DNA of 64,000 nt, taken from positions 28,958,977 through 29,022,976 of the forward strand of contig BRKX01000019.1 in assembly GCA_026008535.1 (NCBI GenBank). The letters are read 5' to 3'. Under the pieces are notes generated by a model that was not told where the DNA came from, did no database searches, and saw nothing but the letters and a program-made list of their open reading frames with translations. The position numbers were made by a program, and so were the translations under genes. This stretch comes from Perilla frutescens (lineage: Eukaryota > Streptophyta > Magnoliopsida > Lamiales > Lamiaceae). The first letter of the stretch is position 1; the number at the start of each line of letters is the position of its first letter. Positions 33,060 to 42,866 of the stretch are shown here, in pieces.

Positions 33060-33776
33060 TCAGTTTCTCTCTTCAGCTGGAATGGATTCTTGACCTTTTT
33101 CTTCCAGTTGATCATCTTCATTCTGTGATGCTAGCTCAAGTAATCCCAACTGTATACATAGCTCCATAAACCTTGCTTCAGGCAGTGGTTTGGTGAAGAT
33201 GTCAGCTATCTGCTTCTCAGTGTTGACGTATTTGATGCATATGTCTTTCTTATCGATGTGATCTCTGATGAAGTGATGTTTTATATCAATGTGCTTGGTT
33301 CTTGAATGTAGAACTGGATTTTGAGATATTGCAATTGCACTGTTGTTGTCATAGTAGATAGGTACTTCTTCAGTTTCAACTTTGTAGTCCTTCAACTGTT
33401 GCTTCATCCAGAGTATCCGAGCACAGCAGCTTCCCGCAGCTACATATTCTGCTTCAGTTGTTGACGTGGCAACTGAGTGCTGCTTCTTGCTAAACCAGGA
33501 TATCAGTTTGCTTCCCAAAAACTGACATGTCCCACTGGTGCTTTTTCTGTCGATCTTGCATCCACCAAAGTCTGAGTCTGAATAACCAAATAGACTCAAA
33601 CTGTCATCTCTGGGATACCATAGTCCAAGATTTATGGTTCCTTTTAGATATTTGATAATCCTCTTAGCTGCTTCAAGATGACTTTTCTTTGGGTTAGCTT
33701 GAAACCGTGTGCATAGACCGACTGAATAAGAGATGTCTGGCCGGCTAGCTGTTAAGTAAAGTAGCGACCTAATGAT
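33060..33776 (-). pseudogene. Copia RNase H domain
   Basis: Frame from about 33776 with a stop near 33776, open from 33599 to 33060. It reads LTASRPDISYSVG, YSDSDFGGCKIDRKSTSGTC, SVATSTTEAEYVAAGSCCAR and YYDNNSAIAISQNPVLHSRT, ending with KHIDIKHHFIRDHI and the ADIFTKPLP motif. The acidic residues of the RNase H active site (D of SDSDF, E of TEAEY, D of YYDNN) are all present. It would remove RNA from the RNA-DNA hybrid. Closest to its neighbours in frame and composition. Confidence 0.88.
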
Positions 33777-34979
33777 TCATCTATAATATGTTTGGCTAAC
33801 TGATTCTCCTTCTTCATCGGCAGTTAGCTGAACTGATGTATTCATAGGAATCTTGAGAGTTTTTCCTTTACTAATGCCAAACTTCTTGACTAGCTCTTTA
33901 GTGTACTTGGCCTGGTTGATAAAGATTCCATCTTTCAGCTGCTTCAGTTGGAGTCCTAGGAAGAATGTCATTTCTCCCATCATGCTCATCTCAAATTCGC
34001 TTTACATCAGTTGAACGAATCGTGTGCATAGATCTTTGCTTTTTGATCTAAAAATTATGTCATCCATATAAATTTGAACCATTAAGATCTCAGTTGATCA
34101 TTCTATTCGGAATAGAGTTCGATCAATGACTCCCTTTTGAAACCCATTTTCCAGCAAAAATGTTGTGAGAGTTTCATACCATGCTCTAGGAGCTTATTTT
34201 AGTCCGTAGAGGGCCTTCTTCAGTTTGAAGACTTGATCACCAATTTCAAAGCCTGGCGGTTGCTCGACATATACGTCCTCCCTGAGCATTCCTTGAAGGA
34301 AAGCGCTATTCACATCCATTTGGTAGACTGTGAAATTGAAGTGAGTTGCATATGCTAGGAACAGTCTGATGGCTTCCAATCTTGCAACTGGTGCGAATGT
34401 CTCATCAAAGTTAATCCCTTCATTTTGTGAGTATCCTTTGGCTACCAGTGTAGCCTTGTTCCTTGTGATCACTCCTTGTTCATCCAGTTTGTTGCGAAAA
34501 ACTCATTTTGTACCAATGACGTTCTGGGTTTTTGGTCTATCAACAAGAAACCATACGTTGTTTCTTGTGAATTGAGTCAGTTCTTGTTGCATGGCCATGA
34601 TCCAGTCTGAATCTTCTAAGGCTTCTTTGACGTTTGCTGGTTCAGTTTGAGATATGAAGCATGTGAATAGTGCATGCTTAGTTGAACTTCTGGTTTGGAC
34701 TCGACTTCTTGGATCTCCAACTATCTTGTCAGTTGGATGGCTTCGGAGCCATTTGGGTAAGATAGCTTTAGCTGGTTCTTCTGTAGTGACGTCATCAGTT
34801 GCCCTTTCATCAGTTGGTTCGGCATTTTCATCAGTTCTTCCCCCTGTTTCAGTTGTGGGGTTTATGGTCTCAGCACGATTTGTGTCTTCATTGACCAAGT
34901 TGTTCTCAACTGGTTTAGTACCAGTTTTATTGCCTTCTTCTAGTGAAACTTCAAGCCGCTCTGGAACAATGTGATCCAC
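33777..34979 (-). pseudogene. Copia reverse transcriptase
   Basis: Minus-strand frame from about 34979 with stops near 34500, 34194, 34103, 34003 and 33776. After an acidic Thr/Glu linker come ALEDSDWIMAMQQELTQFTR, KATLVAKGYSQNEGINFDET with FAPVARLEAIRLFLAYATHF, YQMDVNSAFLQGMLREDVYV and the catalytic YMDDIIF (about 34056-34070), then SMMGEMTFFLGLQLKQLKDG. All core RT motifs are recognisable and the catalytic Asp pair is kept. A frameshift near 35030-34990 separates it from integrase. Confidence 0.88.
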
Positions 34980-35029
34980 ATAGTCCTGCGAGTTTTCAGT
35001 TTCACTAGGTAGTACTTCAACTGATGTGT

Positions 35030-35989
35030 CTATTCTTTCTTTATCCTGTACGCATTAGCAAATTCATCAAATAGCACATGACATGTTATTTCCACAACAA
35101 GAGTTCGCTTATTGAACACTCTGTAAGCTTGTGCATGAGGAGAGTTATACCCAAGAAATATTCCCTCATCAGCTTTAGCACTAAAAGCTTTCAATTGAGT
35201 CTTTCCATTGTTGTGAATATAACATTTACAACTAAATATTTTAAAATATGAGATAGAAGGCTTACGACCCTTATACAGCTCATAGGGTATTTTGTCATGT
35301 GCTGCTACAATGGCACTTCGATTTTCAGTATGGCAAGCTGTGTTGACTGCTTCAGCCCAGTACCCTTCAGCTATGTTGGCATCAACTATCATTGCGCGAG
35401 CTGCTTCTTTGAGTGTCCAGTTACGCCGTTCAGCTACACCGTTTTGTTGTGGAGTTCTTGCAGCTGAGTGTTCATGAGTGATTCCAAGCTGGTTGAGGAA
35501 ACTGATCATTTACTGATTTACAAATTCAATTCCATTGTCGGATTGAATCCTTTGAACTGATCTTTCTTTTTCAGTTTGTAGCCTTCTGATCAGCGCCGTT
35601 AGCTTGTCATAAGTTTCATCTTTGCTCCTCAAGAATTCCACCCATGTATATCTTGAGAAATCATCAACTACTACAAGAGTGAATCTTTTACCTTTTGGAG
35701 TTTGTGGTCTAACTGGACCAAACAAATCCATATGTAGCAGTTGGAGGCAATCAGTTGTTCCTGGTGGATGACTTCTATTCTTGAAAGATGATTTCACTTG
35801 CTTCCCTTTTTGGCATGGCCCACATACGCCTGTTTTCTTGTATATTTCCTTGGGAAGCCCCTCAACTAGCTCTTTCTTGACTAGGTAGTTGATTGTTTTG
35901 AAGTTGAGGTGGTTCAGTCATCGATGCCATAGCAAGCTTGCTTCAGTTGATCCTTTTGAAAGAAAGCAAGCTTCTGAGTAGCCGGTTGA
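35030..35989 (-). pseudogene. Copia integrase
   Basis: Pre-integrase zinc-binding part at about 35930-35800: LWHR, LNHLNF and CGPCQKGKQ (HHCC ligands visible, one stop). The catalytic core has all three acidic residues: D in LLHMDLFGPV, D in IQSDNGIEFV, and E in TPQQNGVAERRNWTL. It ends in LKAFSAKADEGIFLGYNSPH and ITCHVLFDEF. Stops lie at about 35990 and 35510. It would insert the cDNA into the genome. Confidence 0.88.
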
Positions 35990-36367
35990 CTAGTCAACAA
36001 TGTACATGTTGCCTCTTCTTATGCCAGTGAGAAGAATTACTCCAGTTGACTTGTCTCTTATGTTGCAGGAGTTTTTGGTGAAGTCAACTGAGTAGCCATT
36101 GTCGCATAGCTGGCTGATGCTTAGTAGTTTGTGCTTTAGTCCATCCACGTGGGAGACTCCATTTACTATAACTTTTCCTTTGACCACGAACCCTTCTCCA
36201 ATGGTTCGGCTTTTGGAGTTGTCTCCAAATGTGACAAGTGGACCTTTGACTTTTTCATAACCATCCAGATCTTCTCTGTCTCCAGTCATGTGCTTGGAGC
36301 ACCCGCTATCTAGATACCAAATGTCTTCTTTCTTCATAAATAGGATGCTCTTGTCCTGTAAAAACAA
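35990..36367 (-). pseudogene. Copia aspartic protease
   Basis: Uninterrupted over 126 codons in the same frame as gag. The active site is DSGCSKHMTGD. Downstream are GPLVTFGDNSKSRTIGEGFV, VNGVSHVDGLKHKLLSISQL and CDNGYSVDFTKNSC, all standard landmarks. It would process the Gag-Pol polyprotein. Confidence 0.88.
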
Positions 36368-38065
36368 GGATTAGCATTTAGGGACCCATTTCATATCGGG
36401 TCCTTGTTGATACATCAAGCTTTTTGGGATCCAAACTTGCCAAACTTTTGGCTTTTTATCACTCAGAGAATCAATTGATTTGGATCGTTTGATCAGTTTT
36501 TATTTTCTTTCAACTCTTCTAGAATCAGTTGAATGATACCTGCATTGAAAGTTAGTAGGATAAAACAATTCAACTAAAATACTGTTTTCTCGAGATTTTT
36601 TTATTCTTCTATCAGGCCAATGCCTTGTGTGTTTCTAGTTTACTGGATTAAACCCTTTTGGATCAGCTCTTGATTCGTTTCTAGAATCCAGATACTCATA
36701 GTTATGATAAGGTTGAAATAAGTTTCTTTGATCTCTCCTAGTAGTGCTTTGATTAAACTGCTTGGCAGGGTAGGCTTGAGATCTAAACTGATCTTTCTTA
36801 AACTGAACTGATCTATCAGTTTGCCTTGTCGGCATTCTATATTGAGCTGGTGGCCTTTGTTGAACTGAGGGCGTTGAACGAGTGGATTGACTTGAGTGAA
36901 CTGATGTTCTTGGCTGGAAATTAGGCTTCAGTTGACCTGGTGTTTTTGGTTGGTAAAACTGACCAAGTTGTCTAGGTTGAGTTTGAGGATTTTTCAATAT
37001 TCCTTTTCCTTTGGTTGGCTCAGCTAGCTGATTATGAGATCTAGTGAACCCTTTTAGGATTTCCTTATCACTGGGTTGAGCAACTGCTTTTCCTTTCTCT
37101 AGGGTAGTGAAATTGCTATATCCTAACCTTGAGCAGCTAGTTCCAGTTCTTTGATGATTTAATATCTCATCTAAAGTTTGAGATTGTTTATCCCGAACTC
37201 TCTTCAACTTTTCTAGCAACCTGGTAACTGATTGGATTTGATCATTGATGTCATCAGTTAGATTCTCCTTCTTTTCAGTTGCTTCTCTTTTTCGTTCAGT
37301 TGAAGATCCACCTTGATTTTCTCTGGCTGGTGAGCTCCTGGGTCAGAAGTTGTTCCTTCCTCGAGTGTCTCTAAACCGGTTCCTTTCACCGTAGAAAGCT
37401 GCATCTTGAGCTGGCGATGTTGATGCTTTCTTTTTTCGGTTTAGACTATACTCATGAGCTTTGAGAGAACCAAACAGTTCCCTTGGAGTGATGCTATTTA
37501 GATTTCTTGATTCCTTTGTAGCTATCACTTTCATATCCCATTCTTTAGTGAGATTATCCAATATCTTGAAATTCATCTCAGAATTGGGATAACTCCTCCC
37601 GAGGTTGTTCATCTCACTGATAATGCCTAGAAATCTGGTTTCAAGGCTTGAGATGGACTCTACTGGCTGCATTTTGAAGGATTCATATCTGTCGACTGCC
37701 AATTGGAGCTTGTTCCCTTTGATGGCTTCGGACTCTTTGCATAGATCTGCTAGTAGGTCCCATATATCCTTGGCAGTTGTGCAGTTCTTTGTGTCCTTTA
37801 TTCGGTCTTCATCTAAAGTTTGAAATAATGCAGCTTGAGCAACGAACTCTAGATTCTTTAACTTCTTCTCTTCACTAGTGAGAAGATTAGTTGGCTTTGG
37901 GATCCTTGCTGATTGATTGATATCAACTATGTGAGCGTCATTGTCCATCATGATGATGATTGGACCGTCTTCAATAACTTCCCACATATTCTCATGAATT
38001 GAGTAGAGATGCGCCTTCATTTTCCTGCTCTAGTTATCATAGTTCTCAACTGAAAACAAAGATAG
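36368..38065 (-). pseudogene. Copia Gag of the large element
   Basis: The frame begins near 38065 (FSVENYDN, then a TAG where the family has Trp, then MKAHLYSIHENMWEVIED). Typical UBN2-type segments follow: CTTAKDIWDLLADLCKESEA, KLQLAVDRYESFKMQPVESI, LDNLTKEWDMKVIATKES and ITPRELFGSLKAHEYSLNRK. Stops lie at 37340 and 36632. The C-terminal part is Gln/Pro/Arg-rich (RQLGQFYQPKTPGQLKPNFQ). I do not see an intact CCHC zinc knuckle where one is expected (36630-36450), so it may be lost or eroded. Confidence 0.82.
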
Positions 38066-38151
38066 CTTATGTTTCCCATAGCTAGAATGTTAGCACAGAT
38101 AAGTAGATCTGATTCAGTTGATCTGCAGAAACGGTTGATCCTTAGAATCAA

Positions 38152-38167
38152 CCGCTCTAATACCACT
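38152..38167 (-). other. Primer-binding site of the large Copia element
   Basis: The sense strand reads TGGTATTAGAGCGG directly next to the 5' LTR. This is the initiator-tRNA-Met site TGGTATCAGAGC with one transition. Confidence 0.85.
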
Positions 38168-39961
38168 TGTTGGTCCCGGGCGAATCGATATCAGTTTAGA
38201 GGGGGAGTGAATAAACTGATAAAAACTTTTACTTTGAATGCGGAATAATAGGGCCCTTTGACTCGCTTTGTAAAACTTATCTATGCATAGACTGGTTGAT
38301 CAGTTAAGATTGCTTGGTGCAGAGTGTGTGAACCTTGTCTACAGTTTAAAGATATGCAATAATCAAAACAGTAGAGCACACAAGCGATTTATAGAGGTTC
38401 GAAGTCTCAAACTTATACGTCCTCTCTTCCTTCCGCAGAAGGGTAACTTCACTATATAACTTGAGTTTCTTTACAAATTACACAATGAAGGACAGTTGGC
38501 TGAACCTGGTAACTGCTCGCTACATCAGCGGGTCAACGGCTTACACTTGAAGTCTCTAACTGCTCGCTAGGAAGGTATGTGCTATTGTCGTCTTTACAAG
38601 GTTTTAGATCTCTTTCGATCTTCAAGAGGTTAGTCTTGAACATGGGGTATCAACTGGTGTGCTCCTTCGATTGAGCTGAGTAGTTGATCGTTGTATTGCT
38701 GAAACTGAGAAGGCTGCCCTGGCTGGATCGTCAACAGCTGGCTGAATATCTTGACTCTGTGAATTCTTCTTCTCAGTTGGACTCTCGCAGTTTTTATCAA
38801 ATGCTGAACTTGAGCTTAAGTGGGAGGAAGGAAGAAAAGCTCTTGCTTGAATATTTCAAGAATGTATATGCGAAAGTAGTGTAGGCGAAGAGTTGTTTAA
38901 ACTTTGATTCACTCGTCTTTTATAGAGGAGTGATTTTATGACCGTTGAGTTCCATCGATCGGTGGCTCTGTTGGCTCATCAATGGTAGACGGTCTTTATT
39001 GATTGCTGGAGCTTTTGGTTGAAGTAGCCGTTACTCTGCCAATCGATCTTCATTGGATATTTAATTTCAGGATTTCCGTTGGAGCATTTATTTCAAGATT
39101 CGCCGATTTGAGCAATAACTCTAGGGTTCTCTGGCTTCAGTTTTTAGTTCCAGTTAGCAGTGCTGAACTTGTCTGTTCAGTTCGGTCATTGCTCCAGTTG
39201 GCAGTTTTGAGCTTGTCAGCTGAGTTTGGCTATTGCTCCAGTTGGCAGTTCTGAGCTTGTCAGCTGAGATTGGCCGTTGCTCCAGTTGGCAGTTTTGAGC
39301 TTGTCAGCTCAGTTTGGCCATTGCTCCAGTTGGCAGTTCTAAGCTTGTCAGCTGAGTTTGGTTGTTGCTCCAGTTGGCAGTTTTGAGCTTGTCAGCTCAG
39401 TTTGGCCATTGCTCCAGTTGGCAGTTCTAAGCTTGTCAGCTCAGATTGGTCGTTGCTCCAGTTGGCAGTTTTGAGCTTTGTTTCTCCAGTTCGATTGATC
39501 CCAAGTTCTTGGCTAGCTTGTGAGCTTGACTGATTTCTCTTGAGCTTTCTTGTCAGCTTGACTAATCGCAAGCTTGGCTGACTTCAGTTCTGGCCTTCAG
39601 CTGATCTGTCTTGTTTACTTTAGTTCTCTCAGTTGGATACTTCCAGTCCTTAGCTCAAACTGATGTTTTATCAGTTCCTTCAATCTTTGTCAATTCTTTT
39701 CTCCCTCAGCTCAACTGACTTAGTTGTCAGTTTATTTCGACTGGTTCGACTCCACAGTTGAGTTGAATTCTGACTGGGTGACGTATCCTTCAACTTGCAG
39801 ACCAAACTTCAGATTAGTTGACTTTGACTTTACTTGAGTTCCTTGATGCTCTGGATTGGTCAGCTCAGATCTGTAACTTGAATTTTTGTCAGTTTTTCAT
39901 AACTAATTTTGACATCTCATCAAAACCTAATTTAGAGGTTCCTTGATAGTTTTTCCTAACA
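38168..39961 (-). repeat. 5' LTR of the large Copia element (long form)
   Basis: Starts TGTTGGTCCCGG and ends CTAACA on the plus strand. About 700 bases at 38795-39485 are absent from the other LTR. This extra part contains the sense-strand TATA sequence CTCTATAAAAGACG (about 38911-38924), a copy of the CAACGG motif (accgttgag near 38941) and the 44-bp minisatellite. Since both LTRs form from one template, the short copy has most likely lost this promoter part by deletion. Confidence 0.9.
39189..39480. repeat. 44-bp minisatellite, about 6.6 units, inside an LTR
   Basis: Units start (ttgctccagttggcagtt) at 39189, 39233, 39277, 39321, 39365, 39409 and 39453, exactly 44 bases apart. Odd units read 'ttttgagc'; even units read 'ttctgagc' or 'ttctaagc'. 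This gives an 88-bp higher-order period. The last unit is cut after 'tgagctttg'. Confidence 0.95.
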
Positions 39962-40028
39962 GATACTAGTTTAGGTAATTGCTTTAAAATAAGTTCGAGG
40001 GTGTTTCTTCGACAGTTGCATCGGTTTC

Positions 40029-40607
40029 TAGGGGTGTGCAAAACTAAAGTGAAATAAAAAAAATTGAATCGAATTGAGCTATTTAATTGGTTTGCTTGTT
40101 TTGGTGATTTTATATTTAATCTTGATTTGGATTTGAATATTAAAATTAAAATATAATTTGGTTCGATTTTGATTTTAACAAAAAACATATCAGGTAAAAA
40201 CCGAACTAACCAAAGTATATAAATTACATTTTTTAATTTATATTTTATAATTTTTATTTCTAATATTACGCATAATATTAAAAAATTCAAAACTAAAATT
40301 ATATGCTAATTAGTGAATTAGGGCAAAATAAAAGAGTGCTTCAACTTCAAAGTAAAAATTTGCGAGATCTTTTTTATACGTTGCACTATTAGTTGTTGAG
40401 TGTAATTGTGACTTGTGATATTGTGATAAATTGATCGTGCACGCGATTAGATCAAGGGATATTTTTATTATTATTAATTTATTTAATATATTATTTGTAT
40501 TAATTACTTTGGTTGGTTTGGTTTCCATTTTTTCTAAGAATTTCGATTTATGATTTTTTTAGTTTGGTTCAATTTTGCACCAAACCAATTATTTATACAC
40601 CCGTCTA
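40029..40607. mobile_element. hAT-like MITE (probable)
   Basis: The left end 'taggggtgtgcaaaac' and right end 'tttatacacccgtcta' form an imperfect terminal inverted repeat of the 'aggggtgtgca…aaccgaac' type common in plant hAT-derived MITEs. The interior is rich in 'ggtttggtt' and 'aaccgaac' words and has no coding content. I could not find a convincing 8-bp target duplication. Confidence 0.5.
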
Positions 40608-40769
40608 TTTCAATTTCTTTGGAATTGTAATCAATGTTAAATTTGCAAGAGTTATTAAAGTTTGCATTTTTTATGAAACAATTTTAATCTATGATAAAAA
40701 TAAAAGAAAAAAATATAAAATTCATGATACAATCATTAAACCCATTAAATTAATTGATAATTTGATTTA

Positions 40770-41020
40770 CTCACTCTGTCCTATTTTGATAGGCTGATTG
40801 AGATTTTTCACATGTATTAAGAAAAAAAGATTGGAAGAAATAATTAATTAAAAAGCTTGCTAATATATCTCTATTTATTTATTTGACAGTGAGTCATACT
40901 TAATTTAAATATATTAAATAAGAATATATATTAGTAAATTAACTAAATATATATAGAAATATGCACATATATTGGAACATCCAAAAATACAAAGAATCTG
41001 TCAAAATAGGACTGTGGGAG
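40770..41020. mobile_element. Stowaway MITE, 251 bp
   Basis: Terminal inverted repeats CTC(A/C)C(T/A)C(T/A)GTCCTATTTTGA(T/C)AG match over about 23 bases (CTCACTCTGTCCTATTTTGA at the left; the reverse complement of TCAAAATAGGACTGTGGGAG at the right). The target dinucleotide TA flanks both sides (40768-40769, 41021-41022). AT-rich and non-coding, as usual for Tc1/mariner-derived MITEs. Confidence 0.9.
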
Positions 41021-41022
41021 TA

Positions 41023-41832
41023 TTTGGTAAAAAAAAATCGTAAGAAAAAGAAAACACCCAACCGATTCAGAATCAAACCCTTCCTTCCCTGGTAATTTGG
41101 GCCATGAACGCGGTGTCAGGCTATCGGACCGTCGTAGATGAAGAATAGCCATTACTAGAATATGCCCAAACTGTCAACGAGTTCAGTGTTGAACAAGTAT
41201 CAAACAAGAGCTAGAATCTGTACGGACTCCTTCAGATGATTATAAATTGCAATTAGCACTCAATTGAGGTGATTTTCTATCTTTTTCATATGAATTAGTT
41301 TAGCCAGAATAAGTTTTAATTGCAACTGGCACTCAATAGAGGTGACCATTCAGTTGGTTTAAATCAGTTCTCATATATATTATGGCAACTGATATGATCA
41401 TCCTTAATTGGTGGAAATAATAAAAGAATTAAACTTGAAAAGAATATTAAGTTTGAGGTGTATATGATCTTCCATGTGTTCCTTAATTTTGTGAGTTAAG
41501 AGGTTAATTATATATCTATTGATTAATGCATTTGGTGATGTGCGAAAGTGATGTTAAACCCCACCATGGACCTTTAGTTACATTTATTTGTCTTATTACA
41601 ACAAGTAACTAACCATAATGTACGAGCCATGGGCTGGATTACATGTACTGATGCACGTTGGGGACATAATGGCCTTGCTACTCAAAACTAGATTTTTTCC
41701 TACAAACTCATACATTGTTGACTTAACATATTAGAGCTTTTATATAAAAATAATACGAACTTATTTTCAGATTTAATAGTATTTCATTACTTATAAATTT
41801 TAAATTTTTTCTTTAAATTATTGTTGACGAGA
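41023..41832. other. Intergenic stretch
   Basis: Mostly AT-rich with no identified gene. A short CG-containing open stretch starting at ATG 41104 (MNAVSGYRTVVDEE, then TAG) could be a gene remnant, but I do not recognise it and it is only 14 codons long. Confidence 0.4.
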
Positions 41833-42070
41833 ATGGATAAAGGGCGAATGTCCGAAAATAGATTATCAAAGGCGAATGAGAATGGAGTTGAATCTTTCTT
41901 AAATTTTTCCATTCAAAATGTGAAAGATCCCAACACAATGCACTATCCTTGTGTAAAGTGTAGTAATCTATGAACAAAAGATGTCAAAATCATAAGAGCA
42001 ATCTAACATACAATTGGATAGATTTAACATACCGTAGTTGGATCTTGCATAATGAGAAATCACAAACATC
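41833..42070 (+). pseudogene. CACTA transposase-associated domain fragment
   Basis: The translation MDKGRMSENRLSKANENGVE continues to FLNFSIQNVKDP and HYPCVKCSNL, then a TGA. The next frame gives NWIDLTYRSWILHNEK. This follows the transposase-associated domain of En/Spm (CACTA) elements (PF13963-like: W..NRLS..Y..GV..FL.FA…CPC.KC.N), including the CPCxKC-type cysteines (here YPCVKC). Only this one domain is left, with one frameshift and one stop. No CACTA termini were found around it. Confidence 0.7.
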
Positions 42071-42252
42071 ATTCAAAGGTGAAATTGAAATTGGGTGGTA
42101 TGATGGTGATAATTTTGGGTGGTTCTCAGCTTTAACTCGATGCAAATGTATATTTGTGTGTTTTTGTGAATGAAGGAGGAGATTTCTATGTTGTAATCCT
42201 TTCTTAGCAGCTCTCTGATGTTCTTTTCCAAGATAGAATTTGAATGGATTTG

Positions 42253-42648
42253 TAATAAGATATCCCATATCGATTCCACATGAAGTGTGGAAGCGTATAT
42301 AAGTGGGAGGGTCAACCCTTCACCTTTGGCCATGGTTTTGGGTTAAATTAAGGCTCTCTATCTTATATGCCTAATAATTTGGTCCGACCTGCCGGATTCA
42401 AACAGGTTGTGGAAAGGGGTTATCCAATGATGGGCCTAGGGTTACCACTCGAAAGTGGGCCTTGGGTTGGGTTTCCATCCAGAATATACCGTGTGTGGAC
42501 GTCCGATTTGAAATGGGGACATGTTGTTATGATATCCCACATCGATTCCATATGAAAGTGTGGAAGGGTATATAAGTGGTGGGTCAACCCTTCACCTTTG
42601 ACCATGGTTTTGGGTTAAATTAGGGCTCGTTATCTTATATGCCTAACA
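42253..42648. mobile_element. TRIM element, 396 bp
   Basis: Two 124-bp direct repeats, 42253-42376 and 42525-42648, both contain 'gatatccca(t/c)atcgattcca' and 'tatataagtgg…gggtcaacccttcacctttg'. The same 5-bp target duplication ATTTG flanks the pair (42248-42252, 42649-42653). The right repeat has intact TG…CA ends; the left one is mutated at both. The 148-bp interior contains the purine run 'gaaatggggac' before the second repeat. This is the plan of terminal-repeat retrotransposons in miniature, which are non-coding. Confidence 0.92.
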
Positions 42649-42866
42649 ATTTGTGTGTGTTTGTTCCTATAAATGTAAGAATGAAAATTGATGAAACATA
42701 TGTGTATTAACAAACTCGCATGATTGATGAGAAATAGTGAATGAATTATCTGTCTGAATTTGTATATGATAACTTGATAATTTCTACTGTTATAATTTTC
42801 TCATGTTCTCTAGGAAAGGGCATTAGAGTTGTTCTCATCTTTGTAGGATGCTGAAGACACATTCTT

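Larger units (their letters stand above)
23878..39961 (-). mobile_element. 16-kb Copia retrotransposon with three extra ORFs
   Basis: LTRs 23878-24971 (1094 bp) and 38168-39961 (1794 bp) start TGTTGGTCCC and end in AACA. Flanking pentamers are GATAT and GATAC, probably one duplication with a later change. The minus strand is the sense strand: primer site at 38152-38165, gag, protease, integrase, RT and RNase H (order PR-IN-RT-RH, hence Copia) between 38060 and 33060. Three paralogous ORFs then occupy 32236-25435, followed by a purine tract by the left LTR. Typical plant Copia elements are 5-10 kb; this one is enlarged by about 8 kb of non-pol sequence. Frameshifts and stops make it inactive as it stands. 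Confidence 0.92.
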
